A stretch of DNA of 64,000 nucleotides from Sinomicrobium kalidii (GTDB taxonomy: Bacteria; Bacteroidota; Bacteroidia; Flavobacteriales; Flavobacteriaceae): NCBI RefSeq assembly GCF_021183825.1, contig NZ_CP089211.1, positions 2,108,001 through 2,172,000 of the forward strand, in the 5' to 3' direction. The notes beneath the pieces are model-generated. The model was not told the origin of the DNA and made no database searches. It saw only the letters and a list, made by a program, of their open reading frames with translations. The translations under genes and the position numbers were made by a program. This document shows, one piece after another, positions 8,476 through 17,900 of the stretch (position 1 is its first letter; every line of letters begins with the position of its first letter).

Positions 8476-9579
8476 ATGACGGGAGCTTTTTTCCTGTTGT
8501 TCACAGATGTACCTAACCCAAATCGCATCGCCATGAAACTGTTTGAATTCAATGAAAACGAAGTCCTTACCCCGGAACTCATCGTTGACGACCTGAAAAA
8601 GATCGAAGGCATCATCGACAACCCGGACCTGGCCGCCTTGGCCCTCCCGGAAAACAGGGGGGCCGTGTCTTATACCGCAGACGGGAAACCGGTAAACAAA
8701 AGCGAACTCCGCGACCAGTTTATCGTTTTTCAACTGTCGGACAAACAGGACGGACCGGCGATCCTGGAATCCTCCGAAGTCACCTCTTCCATCGAGGGCT
8801 CAGAAGCAGAACCGGATGTGCTGGTCAACCTGGAAATGCAATCGTTCCATATCGGGAAGGATGTGGATGTCGATAAAAATACCAGGGCGACCATGCGGAT
8901 CAACATCGGGAAGGACGAAAATTCTACCGACAAGTATTTCGATACCGCTTTCTGGAGCATTGCCGCCGGACTGGACCTCTATAACGAAGCCAAACAAAAA
9001 CCGGCCGACCCGAAAGACCTGAAAGCCGATTTTAAGCAGGCTTTCGGCAACCGTCCCATAGAAATCCCGGGCGGACTGGCCAAAATGACCTTCGAGGTGG
9101 TTAAACACCGCGAACCGAGATGGTGGCAGCGTATCTTTAAGTTCCTGCAATCGGATACGGGAAAAACCCTGACCTCTACCATCGGTTTCCCCGCCATTAC
9201 CCACAACGCCATTAACCTGCTGGATGAACTGTTGAACCGGCTGGACAAATCAGATCCCGAAGTTTTGTTTAAAAGCCGGCCGTTACGCCTCGCTTTATCC
9301 GAAAAGGCCAAACTGGACTATACCGGAGGCAGTGCACGTATTAAAATAGGCTCCCTGTCCCCCGGATTTTGTGTCCTGGCCCGCGGCAAGGATTTCAGGA
9401 CCTTTGTCGACGCCGATGCCTTTTACTATCCCACCTACGGAAAACTGGTGCCCTCCGGAGTGACCAATGCCGACCTGGTAAGCGGTAATTATGACGATCC
9501 TTTTAAAAACGTAACCTATGCCATTTTCCGGATCGGGATGAAACAGCACAAACTGGACCCTACGTTTAATTACGGGTGA
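8476..9579 (+). CDS. unrecognised 367-aa protein
   Basis: I do not recognise a family. The protein is soluble, without signal peptide or membrane segments, acidic in the first third and rich in charged residues; a WWQRIFKF segment lies near residue 220. The ATG at 8476 has a GGAAGA ribosome-binding-like sequence 6 bases upstream; an alternative in-frame ATG at 8533 (MKLFEFNENE) gives a more natural-looking N-terminus. It stands alone between the microsatellite and a convergent DinB-like gene, and its codon use resembles that of the neighbouring core genes, so it is probably a real gene. Confidence 0.6.
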   Translation: MTGAFFLLFTDVPNPNRIAMKLFEFNENEVLTPELIVDDLKKIEGIIDNPDLAALALPENRGAVSYTADGKPVNKSELRDQFIVFQLSDKQDGPAILESSEVTSSIEGSEAEPDVLVNLEMQSFHIGKDVDVDKNTRATMRINIGKDENSTDKYFDTAFWSIAAGLDLYNEAKQKPADPKDLKADFKQAFGNRPIEIPGGLAKMTFEVVKHREPRWWQRIFKFLQSDTGKTLTSTIGFPAITHNAINLLDELLNRLDKSDPEVLFKSRPLRLALSEKAKLDYTGGSARIKIGSLSPGFCVLARGKDFRTFVDADAFYYPTYGKLVPSGVTNADLVSGNYDDPFKNVTYAIFRIGMKQHKLDPTFNYG

Positions 9580-9647
9580 TTTTTTGGTTCCGGAACCAAC
9601 ATTTTCGGGTTGGAACGAGTGTGACACTCGCACCAGCCGTACTTTTT

Positions 9648-10304
9648 TTATTTTTCTGAAGACGGCAACCTGCTTCGCAGCCATTTGACCTGGCCGTTGT
9701 GGTTGGACTCGTGTTCGCATACGTGGAACCATTTGCAGTAATTATTGGTAGGGCCCCACGGCCAGTCCTTATCCGCTTTCATGAGCCAGTCGTCATCCCT
9801 TTTGGCAAATTCGGCCAGGGAGTGTTCGCGCACTTCCTTTAGGGCGTCCAGGTAAAAGTCCAGCTCATGACCTTTTATGTTTTTTCTGGCCTCGTCTCCC
9901 AGTCCGGAAGCTATGCTCCATTTTTCCACATCTTCCTCCGGCCAGTCGCCCCATTTTCTTCCTTCAAAGGTATGCAACTGGTAGAACCTCTCGGTAGCGG
10001 CCAGGTGCATTAGCATGGCACCGATGCTGTTGGAGTTTTCATCGTGAATATAGTCCAGGTCTTCCACGCTCAGTCCCTTTACGGGATAGAGAATGGTATT
10101 GCGCATCCAGTTGAGCATGGATACGAGCGTACCTATTTGCGGGGAAAAGCCTGCTTTGGGTCCGATGATGTTAAGGTCATTTTCCGAGGTCGCGGGAGAT
10201 ACGGGATATCCCGGGGCTGCCCCGGCCAGGGTAAACATGCTTCCTGCTCCTACGGTGAAGAGGGAGGATTGTTTGATGAAATTTCTGCGGTTCAGGGTTT
10301 TCAT
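9648..10304 (-). CDS. DinB-like protein with Tat signal
   Basis: This is a 218-residue protein. The N-terminus has a twin-arginine signal (RRNFIKQS followed by a hydrophobic stretch to about residue 30), so it is predicted to be exported folded. The rest is a DinB/YfiT-like four-helix bundle with conserved histidines in LMHLAATE (about residue 105) and HESNHNGQ (about 200), a pattern that binds a divalent metal in this superfamily. Members include thiol-dependent transferases, but the reaction here is unknown. The first 34 codons with flanking DNA are duplicated 10 kb away (20355-20456). The gene ends 68 bp from the convergent 367-aa gene. Confidence 0.78.
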   Translation of the reverse strand: MKTLNRRNFIKQSSLFTVGAGSMFTLAGAAPGYPVSPATSENDLNIIGPKAGFSPQIGTLVSMLNWMRNTILYPVKGLSVEDLDYIHDENSNSIGAMLMHLAATERFYQLHTFEGRKWGDWPEEDVEKWSIASGLGDEARKNIKGHELDFYLDALKEVREHSLAEFAKRDDDWLMKADKDWPWGPTNNYCKWFHVCEHESNHNGQVKWLRSRLPSSEK

Positions 10305-10365
10305 TTTATTGCTTGTTTGAGTTTTATGTTTGTCGGATGTTCTGCTCGTATGGCCTTGCTTTTTG

Positions 10366-10582
10366 GATAAAAGTTACAAAAAATATGGTTTAAGCTTCGA
10401 AACATTGTTTTGGAGGCCCCTCAGAGACCTGTGCTGAGCACTTGCCGAAGTAGGGGCTTTTCATATTTTTTATCTGTCATTAGCGTGAACGGACTGCGAA
10501 GTCAGAGACATTCGCAGAACTGAAGCATACTTCGTAAAGCTGGAGCAAGGGCCTCCATTATACATTTCGCAGAGCAGGGTAC
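10366..10582 (-). repeat. RAYT-associated element, right-half copy
   Basis: This stretch matches the leader end of the RAYT elements at 11777-12712 and 22188-23054 (TAAAAGTTACAAAAAAT start, CGAAACATTGTTTT, then CTGCGAAGTC/GACATTCGCAG hairpin) but contains no transposase gene. It also carries an internal CTGAGCACTTGCCGAAGTAG segment missing from the transposase-bearing copies but present in other gene-less copies. It lies directly upstream of the DinB-like gene and marks one border of the immunity island. Confidence 0.7.
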
Positions 10583-10618
10583 TAACCCAATACTTTTGGC
10601 ATGACAGAATTACAACTT

Positions 10619-10882
10619 TCATAATTCATCTTCTTTAGGTGGCCTGACTTGTTCTTTAAATCGAGAATCAATGGCACCAAATTTTTTAAAATTTTGACGG
10701 GCTTGATTAAGGCTCATTTCATTCGCACCACCTTCATATTCCGGATCATAGAATTGAACTCCATCATCTTCCCAAAAACAGACGGGACAAATTTGAAAGG
10801 TGTTATCCGGTTTATCATCCAAAGTATAATGTTCACAACATCGACATTGATACTTACCATGTTTATTTTGTTTAGTTTCCAT
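10619..10882 (-). CDS. CPCC-type cysteine-rich protein, candidate immunity gene
   Basis: This 87-residue protein has the layout of the Cys_rich_CPCC family: YQCRCCEHYTL, then ICPVCFWEDDG, then a GGANEMSLNQARQNFKKFGA helix. The paired CxCC and CPVC motifs probably bind zinc; the first motif is CRCC instead of CPCC. Such small proteins are often found in polymorphic-toxin regions, and here the gene overlaps by 11 bp the end of an upstream toxin-tail-like gene, the usual toxin-immunity order. A direct immunity role is inference. Confidence 0.65.
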   Translation of the reverse strand: METKQNKHGKYQCRCCEHYTLDDKPDNTFQICPVCFWEDDGVQFYDPEYEGGANEMSLNQARQNFKKFGAIDSRFKEQVRPPKEDEL

Positions 10883-11129
10883 AAAGCTGAACCTGTTTTA
10901 GGTAATAATCAAGCCCTTGTTTAGGACGGAAAAAAGTTTCAATATGTCCGTTAGGATGTGTGGTGAGAAACTCTCCAGTTCGAGAATTAAATCTGAATGT
11001 CCATCCTTGTTTAGATGTAAATCCTCTAATGTGTCCACCAACAGGGCTGTCTGCTAAATTAATTGCTCGTTTATAAAATGCTTGTCTAGAGATTGAACCC
11101 ATCCGATTTACTTTTATAAATAGTCCCAA
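10872..11129 (-). CDS. orphan toxin C-terminal-like fragment (85 aa)
   Basis: The 85 residues resemble the last part of polymorphic toxins, with a FNSRTGEFLTTHPNGHIETFF segment of the type seen at the C-termini of RHS and CdiA-like proteins, here shortened in the quote to its key pattern FNSRTGEF...GHIETFF. There is no signal peptide or delivery domain, so it would be an orphan tip rather than a complete toxin. It precedes and overlaps a CPCC-type gene. The start at 11129 is uncertain because the true upstream part of the toxin may be lost. The toxin activity is not assigned. Confidence 0.5.
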   Translation of the reverse strand: MGLFIKVNRMGSISRQAFYKRAINLADSPVGGHIRGFTSKQGWTFRFNSRTGEFLTTHPNGHIETFFRPKQGLDYYLKQVQLYGN

Positions 11130-11168
11130 AAGCTCTATGTCTTTTAATTATGGAGGCTCCCTTCTGAG

Positions 11169-11714
11169 TCAATTTCCATAAGCCTGTTGTTTATAGTCTT
11201 CATAGCAATTCTTTATCACGTTCAACAAATAATGTCCAGGCGCTCCTTTCGATTTTAACCAATCTATTTTTGATTTATCAAGGGTGAATATTTTTTCAGA
11301 TAGTTTCCCGGCCAGAGGATCACCTTTTGAAAACCTCCATGACCATTCATAGAGGAGATTTTTGGACTCTAAATTATAAGCTCTCTTCGTCATTTCACCA
11401 GCAAGCTCTAGCTTGTCTTCACCAAAGTACCAGTCTGCCAACTCTATGAAATACCCAATAAAGAAGAGATATTCAGCATCATTTGAGAACTTAGAATATG
11501 ATTCCTCAAAATACTTCTTCAAAAATGAGGCCATTGTATCATGTTTATCTTCGGGATAATCCTCTTCGAGTAAAATATTAAGTAGAAGGTAAATCCCCCG
11601 GATATAGGCTTCTTTATCTGAAGGATTGTTCTCTATAACTTGCTGCATTAGATCAATTGCAGCAAGCCAATCCTTATCATTTTCTAATGTTTCCAAATAT
11701 TTCTTCCAATCCAT
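11169..11714 (-). CDS. helical repeat protein, candidate immunity protein (paralogue of 21590-22144)
   Basis: This 181-residue soluble protein is predicted to be all-helical and TPR-like, with tryptophan-rich first helices. It shares with the gene at 21590-22144 the blocks KFSNDAEYLFFIGY, ADWYFGE, and DWLKSKGAPGHYLL, so the two are clear paralogues. Both sit on the same strand immediately next to the left end of a RAYT element. The position in toxin/immunity debris suggests an immunity role, but no toxin partner is identified. I do not recognise a named family. Confidence 0.55.
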   Translation of the reverse strand: MDWKKYLETLENDKDWLAAIDLMQQVIENNPSDKEAYIRGIYLLLNILLEEDYPEDKHDTMASFLKKYFEESYSKFSNDAEYLFFIGYFIELADWYFGEDKLELAGEMTKRAYNLESKNLLYEWSWRFSKGDPLAGKLSEKIFTLDKSKIDWLKSKGAPGHYLLNVIKNCYEDYKQQAYGN

Positions 11715-11776
11715 AAAAGCCTATTTAATGAACATTGTACCTATTTTAGGAATACCTTGATGTACGCTACCCCACA

Positions 11777-12712
11777 GCTCTGCGAAGTTTGCAACTTCGC
11801 AGCCTAAAACACCCTCGGTTCAATTAAAAAAACCTCAAACGCCTCTCTGAGACATATCCCGATTTTTCACATATCCCGTTTCATCTATTGCCGCAAAGAT
11901 TTTGTAAATGATGAAGGCTTAAGCACATCAACAACCGGGTTCGCGGCCAGGGTGATCCCCTCCAAAACTCCCCTGCCATGGATATAATGACCAGCACTTG
12001 AATATATATAATCCCCGGCACGCTCTACAATCCCGGCTCTTACAGGATTTAAATGAATATAGTCTAACTTGGACCACAGGAATTATTCACTGTAAACCTC
12101 TTCAGGGTGATTACCATACTTCCAGAATTGATATGTTTTGTTCCTCGAATGCCTGCCGGCTGCCCTGGCAAACCGTTCCAGCATCCACTCTCTCCTGCTT
12201 TCCGGCCCGGTTTGTATTTTTTTCAGAATAGTTTTGGCTGTAAATTTCTTAAAGTCCCGGAGCAAACCCGGTAAATCCCCGGTTTCTGATTGTACGAGCA
12301 TATGTAGATGGTTACTCATAATGACATATCCGAACAGTACCATGCCTTTATTTGCCATGCAAAACCGTAAGCTGTCCAGAATACAATCCTTATAAGCCTT
12401 TCTTGTAAAAACATCTATCCAGTCTACCACGGTCAGGGTGACAAAATGTGGTTTAGAGGCGTCTCGTATACTATATCCTTCCCGCATAATTCTGTTTTTC
12501 TGGATAAAAGTTACAAAAAATGTGGTTGAACGCTTCGAAACATTGTTTTAGAGGTCCCTCGGAGAGAGGCTTTACATATTTATCTGTCATTAACACGAGT
12601 AAGCTGCGAAATCGGAGACATTCGCAGAGCCTGTGGCTGGTACCATACCTCTGATGGTATGCGCATACCCACAGCTCTGTGAAGTTGGAGAGAAGCATAT
12701 TTCGTAGAGCAT
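11777..12712 (-). mobile_element. RAYT element copy 1 (REP-associated tyrosine transposase unit, inactivated)
   Basis: The unit consists of a terminal hairpin GCTGCGAAGTT/AACTTCGCAG (11777-11803), a conserved tail, the RAYT gene on the minus strand, a leader of about 115 bp and a second hairpin CTGCGAA/TTCGCAG (12603-12630), with further CGTAGAGC half-sites to about 12712. The same architecture recurs at 22188-23054 with high nucleotide identity. RAYT proteins are domesticated IS200/IS605-like HUH enzymes that act on REP palindromes. The transposase in this copy has an in-frame stop, so it is probably inactive. Confidence 0.75.
11885..12487 (-). pseudogene. RAYT transposase with premature stop
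   Basis: Aligned to the intact 200-codon copy at 22296-22898, this copy is collinear over its full length, but codon 135 is TAA instead of AAA, directly after VYSE. Only 134 residues would be made. The truncated product still contains the HUH motif SNHLHML (about residue 58-64) but loses the region around [13 protein letters not shown] with the candidate catalytic tyrosine. There is little other divergence, so the inactivation looks recent. Confidence 0.85.
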
Positions 12713-12723
12713 GGATTCTACAA

Positions 12724-12912
12724 TTATTCGGTTCGCATATATAATGCTTCCTCAAACTCTTTTATAGAATTCTTCTTTTTTAAGAATAGAGTGTCTTCTG
12801 TCCATTTTAATATAGTCATGTAGTCAGAAGCTCCTTTATTAAGTATATACTTATCTTCCAATCCGCTTTTTACTCTCCTCCTTTTAGCTTTATCATTCCG
12901 TATTCCTTTTGT
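12724..12912 (-). pseudogene. remnant of an unidentified gene 3' end
   Basis: On the minus strand a 62-codon frame ends at TAA 12724-12726 and reads as plausible protein (DYMTILKWTEDTLF, then KEFEEALYMRTE), but has no suitable start and a stop just upstream. It lies directly beyond the leader end of RAYT element 1. I read it as the 3' remnant of a small gene, possibly another immunity gene cut by the element. The remaining 12913-13132 shows nothing convincing. Confidence 0.3.
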
Positions 12913-13132
12913 TCATCACTGTTCTTTCGAACTGTTCCAAATAGTATTACTTCCTGACGGGAGAACATCCCGAACCATTAAACCTGAATCCCGTAAATCT
13001 TCCTGATATTGTTGTCTTTACCGGGAAAAGCACCTGGAAAACGCCCCCCTCCTTTCCGGGGATCGGACAGTACTACTGTTCATTTTACATTAATTTAAAA
13101 TCGCCCGGCACATTTTTTTATTTCTTTGCGGA

Positions 13133-13717
13133 GTGAGTGATGAATCTGAAATAATCGGTACGTATGTAGAAAAGATCAAGGCTTCTGACGAGGAAGCCTT
13201 TAAAAACCTTTTCGAAAAGCTGTGGGAACCGCTATACGGCTATGCCTATTCATTGCTCGAAGACAAGGCATCGGCCAAGGATATGGTACAGGACGTCTGG
13301 ATCGACTTCTGGGAAAGGCGCCATACCATTGAAAACAACAATATCAGGGGCTATCTGCACAAAGCCGTACGTTTCCGGGTATTCAAGGAACTGCGCGATT
13401 CCAGGCTGAAGAAGTCCCATCTCGAAGCCCTGCACCTGCTCTACGAAGATGAAACCGCAGATCAGGAAACCCTCTCGCCCGAGGAAACCCGGAAGATCAT
13501 CGAAAACAAACTCTCCGTACTCCCCGCCAGATGCAAGGAGGTCTTTAAACTCAGCCGCCTGGGCGGACTTAAAAACAGGGAGATCGCAGAAAAACTGGGC
13601 ATCTCGGAAAGCACCGTCGAAGGCCATATCACAACTGCCTTTAAACGGCTTAAAAAAATGACCGCCCTGCTGTTCTCCACCACCCTTGTGGCCCTGCTCC
13701 TGTATTTCTTCGGCTAG
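13133..13717 (+). CDS. ECF RNA polymerase sigma factor (FecI-like)
   Basis: This 194-residue sigma-70 family protein contains region 2 (about 25-95, including KDMVQDVWIDFWERR) and region 4 (about 130-185, LGGLKNREIAEKLGIS). A GTG at 13133 is the only start that keeps region 2 complete. The C-terminus ends in an uncharged stretch (ALLFSTTLVALLLYFFG), which may associate with the membrane and is seen in some Bacteroidota FecI-like factors. It is followed by FecR, SusC and SusD genes, so it is expected to activate them after release by the FecR anti-sigma when the SusC transporter signals substrate. Confidence 0.9.
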   Translation: MSDESEIIGTYVEKIKASDEEAFKNLFEKLWEPLYGYAYSLLEDKASAKDMVQDVWIDFWERRHTIENNNIRGYLHKAVRFRVFKELRDSRLKKSHLEALHLLYEDETADQETLSPEETRKIIENKLSVLPARCKEVFKLSRLGGLKNREIAEKLGISESTVEGHITTAFKRLKKMTALLFSTTLVALLLYFFG

Positions 13718-13901
13718 GGCCTGTTAACACTACGCATTCAAAAGATACTTCCTGGTCTGTTTCAAAGGACTCACGGAGACACCCGGGGTTTTACAAAGGA
13801 TCACAACCGTCCTTACAAAATGTTAAAGTATTGTTAATTCCCAAACAAGAGCAGGGGAAAAACACAAACCCCGGTATAGATAGATAAACAAACGCATACG
13901 C

Positions 13902-14825
13902 ATGACGGAAAAACAATTCAGAATATTGTTGGACAAGTTTCTGCGGGGAGAAGCCTCGCCCCGGGAAAAAGAACTCATCAGGAAGTTCGAAAAGCACTTC
14001 CTCGATAAAAACCTCGAAAAAACTTTTGCCGATACCGGTGAAAAAAGTCAGGTACAGCGGGATATCTATAAAAACATTAAAAAACGGGTATCGCCCGCTC
14101 ACTTCCCCTGGATGCAGATGGCCGCCTCACTGATGGCATTTGTCAGCATCGGCTGTTTGCTGTTCTACTTTATTAACTCTCCCGCCGAAACAGAGATCAG
14201 CAACAGGCAATCCACACCCAAAGCCATTACCCTGCCGGACGGTTCTGTCGTTAAGCTTAACAAGAACAGCAGGCTTACCTATACGGAAGACTTCAATAAA
14301 GACAACAGGCATATCACTCTTTCCGGTGAAGCCTTTTTCAAGGTGGACAGGAACTCCGGGAAACCGTTTATCATAAAAACAGGCGAACTAAACACCAGGG
14401 TCGTAGGTACGCAATTCAACATCCGGGAAGAACAGAAACAGATCACCGTGACGGTCACCGAAGGCCTGGTAAAAGTCTATCACGAAAACGACACCCTGCA
14501 GCTTAAACCCGACCAGCAGGCCCGTTTCAATACCGCTTCCAAACAGCTACGGGGCAAGGAAGTAAAAGCCACGCTCTACTCCCTGTGGCAGAACAACAAG
14601 GTTGTTTTAAACCGCATAACGGTCGAAGACCTGTCTGTGGTATTGTGGGAACTCTATCGTGTAAAAACCGTCTTTAAAGACGAAGCCTCCAGGCAAACCC
14701 TGCTGTCTATTGCCTTTGAGCGCGAAGAAGCACTGGAACAGATCATCCGCAGGATCAACCTTATCAATGAAGTCAAACTAACAAAAAACCAAAACCATAT
14801 GATCGAAGTAGAACAAACAGAATAG
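13902..14825 (+). CDS. FecR-family anti-sigma factor
   Basis: The 307-residue protein has a cytoplasmic N-terminal anti-sigma region (about 1-65), one transmembrane helix (about 70-92, MAASLMAFVSIGCLLFYF), and a periplasmic FecR domain (about 110-215) with ITLPDGSVVKLN and GEAFFKV motifs, then a DUF4974-like C-terminal domain. It would hold the sigma factor 184 bp upstream inactive and receive a signal from the STN domain of the SusC protein encoded 85 bp downstream. The ATG at 13902 gives the normal family length. Confidence 0.92.
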   Translation: MTEKQFRILLDKFLRGEASPREKELIRKFEKHFLDKNLEKTFADTGEKSQVQRDIYKNIKKRVSPAHFPWMQMAASLMAFVSIGCLLFYFINSPAETEISNRQSTPKAITLPDGSVVKLNKNSRLTYTEDFNKDNRHITLSGEAFFKVDRNSGKPFIIKTGELNTRVVGTQFNIREEQKQITVTVTEGLVKVYHENDTLQLKPDQQARFNTASKQLRGKEVKATLYSLWQNNKVVLNRITVEDLSVVLWELYRVKTVFKDEASRQTLLSIAFEREEALEQIIRRINLINEVKLTKNQNHMIEVEQTE

Positions 14826-14910
14826 TACCGAAAACCAAAATGCGACCAACGATCAAAAAAATCCGTGTAAAAAATCTGTATGGAACCCAAGTAACAATTT
14901 TTTATTTATT

Positions 14911-17900
14911 ATGAAATTAAAAACACTCAGGCACAAAGTATTGTGTACACTGGTCTTTCTATTGATGTTTTTGTCATCATATGCCGTCGGGCAAAACAAC
15001 ATAGAAACCACCAAAATAAGCATTGCCATCGAAGAAGCCACTTTGATGCAGATCTTCTCGGAGATCGGCAAAAACCTGGACATCAACTTTGCCTACGGGG
15101 AGTCTGTCATTAAAAACGCAGGCAAATACAACGCTGTTTTTAAAGACAGGACCGTAAAACACATACTGACCGAACTGGGTAAAAGAGCATCTTTCGGTTA
15201 TGTGATCCAGGACGATAATATTGTCATCTCTGCCCGTACAACACCACAGGAAGCGACCGTTACCGGTACGGTCACCGATGAGACCGGGGTGCCCCTGCCC
15301 GGTGTAAATATCGTGGAAAAAGGAACTGCCAACGGCGTAAGCACCGATTTCGACGGCAACTATGCCATTACGACCGGCAATGCAGAAGCAGTCCTGGTAT
15401 TTTCGTATATGGGATACCAGACCCGGGAAATCGCGGTAAACGGACAATCCGGGATCGATGTACAATTACAGCCCGATGCATCCAAACTGGAAGAAGTGGT
15501 TGTTGTGGGGTATGGCAGCCAGCAGCGCAAGGAAATTACCAGTGCCGTAACATCTGTCTCTGCAGAAGAATTTAACCGGGGAAATGTCAACGATGCCGCC
15601 AGCCTTATGCAGGGTAAGGTAGCAGGGCTCAGCATTTCCAGGGCCGGAAGCAACCCCAACCAGGGAAGTACCATCCGCCTGCGCGGCATCTCCACCCTGG
15701 GAGGCAATTCGTCCCCGCTGATCGTAGTGGACGGGGTTATCGGCGTTAACCTCAACGGGGTGGACCCGAATGATATTGAAAACATAGATGTGCTCAAAGA
15801 TGCATCGGCCGCCGCCATTTACGGGTCGAGGGGAGCCAGCGGGGTGATCATCATCACCACCAAGAAAGGACGTGCCGGCGATACCAGCGTCAGCTACAAC
15901 ACCTATGTATCGTTTGAGGACGTTCCCGAATATCCCGATGTGATGAACGCCGATGAATTCCGCGACCTGGGTATCGGAACAGATCACGGCACCGAGACCA
16001 ACTGGTTCGACGAGATCCTGCGCACGGCAGTCTCCCAGTCCCATAACCTGTCCCTGACCGGGGGGACGGAAAAGAGCAATTACCGCGCGTCGGTCAATTA
16101 CCGGGATGTACAGGGCGTTGCCATAAAAAGCGGGTTCGAACGCCTCAATGCCCGCCTGAACCTCACCCAGAAGGCCCTGGACAATAAACTCACCCTCAGC
16201 CTGAACCTTACCGGGACCATACTGACTTCCGAAGGAGGATCCAGCAGTGTCTTCCGCCAGGCCATGATCTATAACCCTACGGCCCCCGTGCGTTCGGACG
16301 ATCCCCAGTACGAACAATACGGCGGATATTTCCAGGAGACCCTGTACAATTACTTTAACCCGGTGGCCATGCTGGAACAAAATTCCAACGAGCGGCAAAC
16401 CAATTTGCTCAATGTAAACATCCAGGGTGTGTACGAGCCTGTCGAAGGGCTTGAACTCCTGGCCCGGTACAGCCGGCAGCGCTACACGGCCGAAAAGGCC
16501 AGCTATACCTCCAAATTCAGCCTGGGTACGGGGATGAACCGCAACGGATACGCCACCCGGGACGAGGACAAATACAACAGCCAGCTGTTTGAGGCTACAG
16601 GGACCTATACAACCCATATCGCCGACCTGGAGATCAAGGGACTGCTGGGCTATTCCTACCAGAAATTCGTAGACAACGGGTTTAATGTCAATGCCGGGAA
16701 TTTTCTTACCGATGCCTTTTCATACCACAATCTCGAAGCAGCCATGGACTTTGAGAACGGTATCGCCACGGCAGACAGTTACCAGACCTCGAGTACCATT
16801 ATCGGGTTTTTCGGCCGGTTAAACCTCAACTACAACGACACCTATTTCCTCACCGCAAGCCTGCGCCGCGAAGGGTCTACCATGTTCGGTAAAGGCAACA
16901 AATGGGGGTATTTCCCCGCGGTAAGCGCCGGTGTGGACCTGACACGCCTCATCGATCTCCCGGAACAGATCAATACCCTGAAACTCCGCGGAAGCTACGG
17001 GGTTGCCGGGAATACGCCCGAGGAAAGTTATCTTAGCCTGCTGCGGCTCCAACGTACAGGAAACTTTTTCTATAACGGGCAATGGATACCCAGTTACGGA
17101 CCTTCCTCCAATCCCAACCCCGACCTGCGGTGGGAGAAAAAGACCGAATTCGACATCGGGGTAGACTTTGCCTTACTGGACCACAGGCTCACCGGAACCG
17201 TCGATTATTACGAACGGAATACAAAAGACCTGATCTATCCGCTATCCGTCCCCGTTCCTCCCAATTTTGTCTCGCTCACTCAGCTCAATGTCGGAGAGAT
17301 CAGCAGTAAAGGCCTGGAAGCCGCCTTTAACTATACATTGATGCAAAAAGACAAGATATTCTGGGACGTATCGGTCAACGGTGCCTATTTTATAGACAAC
17401 ACCCTGCTTTCCCTGAGCGGTGACGGAGGGCTCGACCTGGACGGGCGAAGGATCACTAGCCGCCTCGGACCTCCGGGACTCAACAATGTACCGGTGACTG
17501 TGGTCGAAGAAGGAAAAGAACTGGGCATCATATGGGGGCCCCGCTACCAGGGACTTACCGAAGACGGGAAATGGATCCTGGAAGACCTGGACGGAAACGG
17601 AGAGATCAATAACGAGGACGATACCGTGATCGGTAACGGTCTGCCCGACTTTCAACTCGGTCTGGGAAGCAGTCTCCGGGTAGGAGCCTTTGACCTGAAC
17701 GTGTTCTTCCGCGGAACCTTCGGCCATGACATCGTCAATACGCCCCGCGTCTTTTACGAAAACAAAACGGGAGGCTCCTATAACGTACTGAAAACAAAAT
17801 ACTTTACCGAAGAGCTCAACGATGTCCCTACTTTCAGCGACTTCTATGTCGAAAAGGGGGATTACCTGATGCTCGACAATGCCACCGTAGGGTATACCGT

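Noticed and set aside
10093..10370. Small plus-strand frames opposite the DinB-like gene start
   Set aside because: They recur at 20289-20522 only because the DNA is duplicated; they are antisense to the Tat signal of the DinB-like gene.
12471..12755. 94-codon minus-strand frame over the leader of RAYT element 1
   Set aside because: It translates hairpin and leader DNA of the element; similar frames occur at other copies without conservation of a protein.
15466..16617. 383-codon minus-strand frame opposite SusC
   Set aside because: Shadow of the SusC gene, which is supported by all family motifs.
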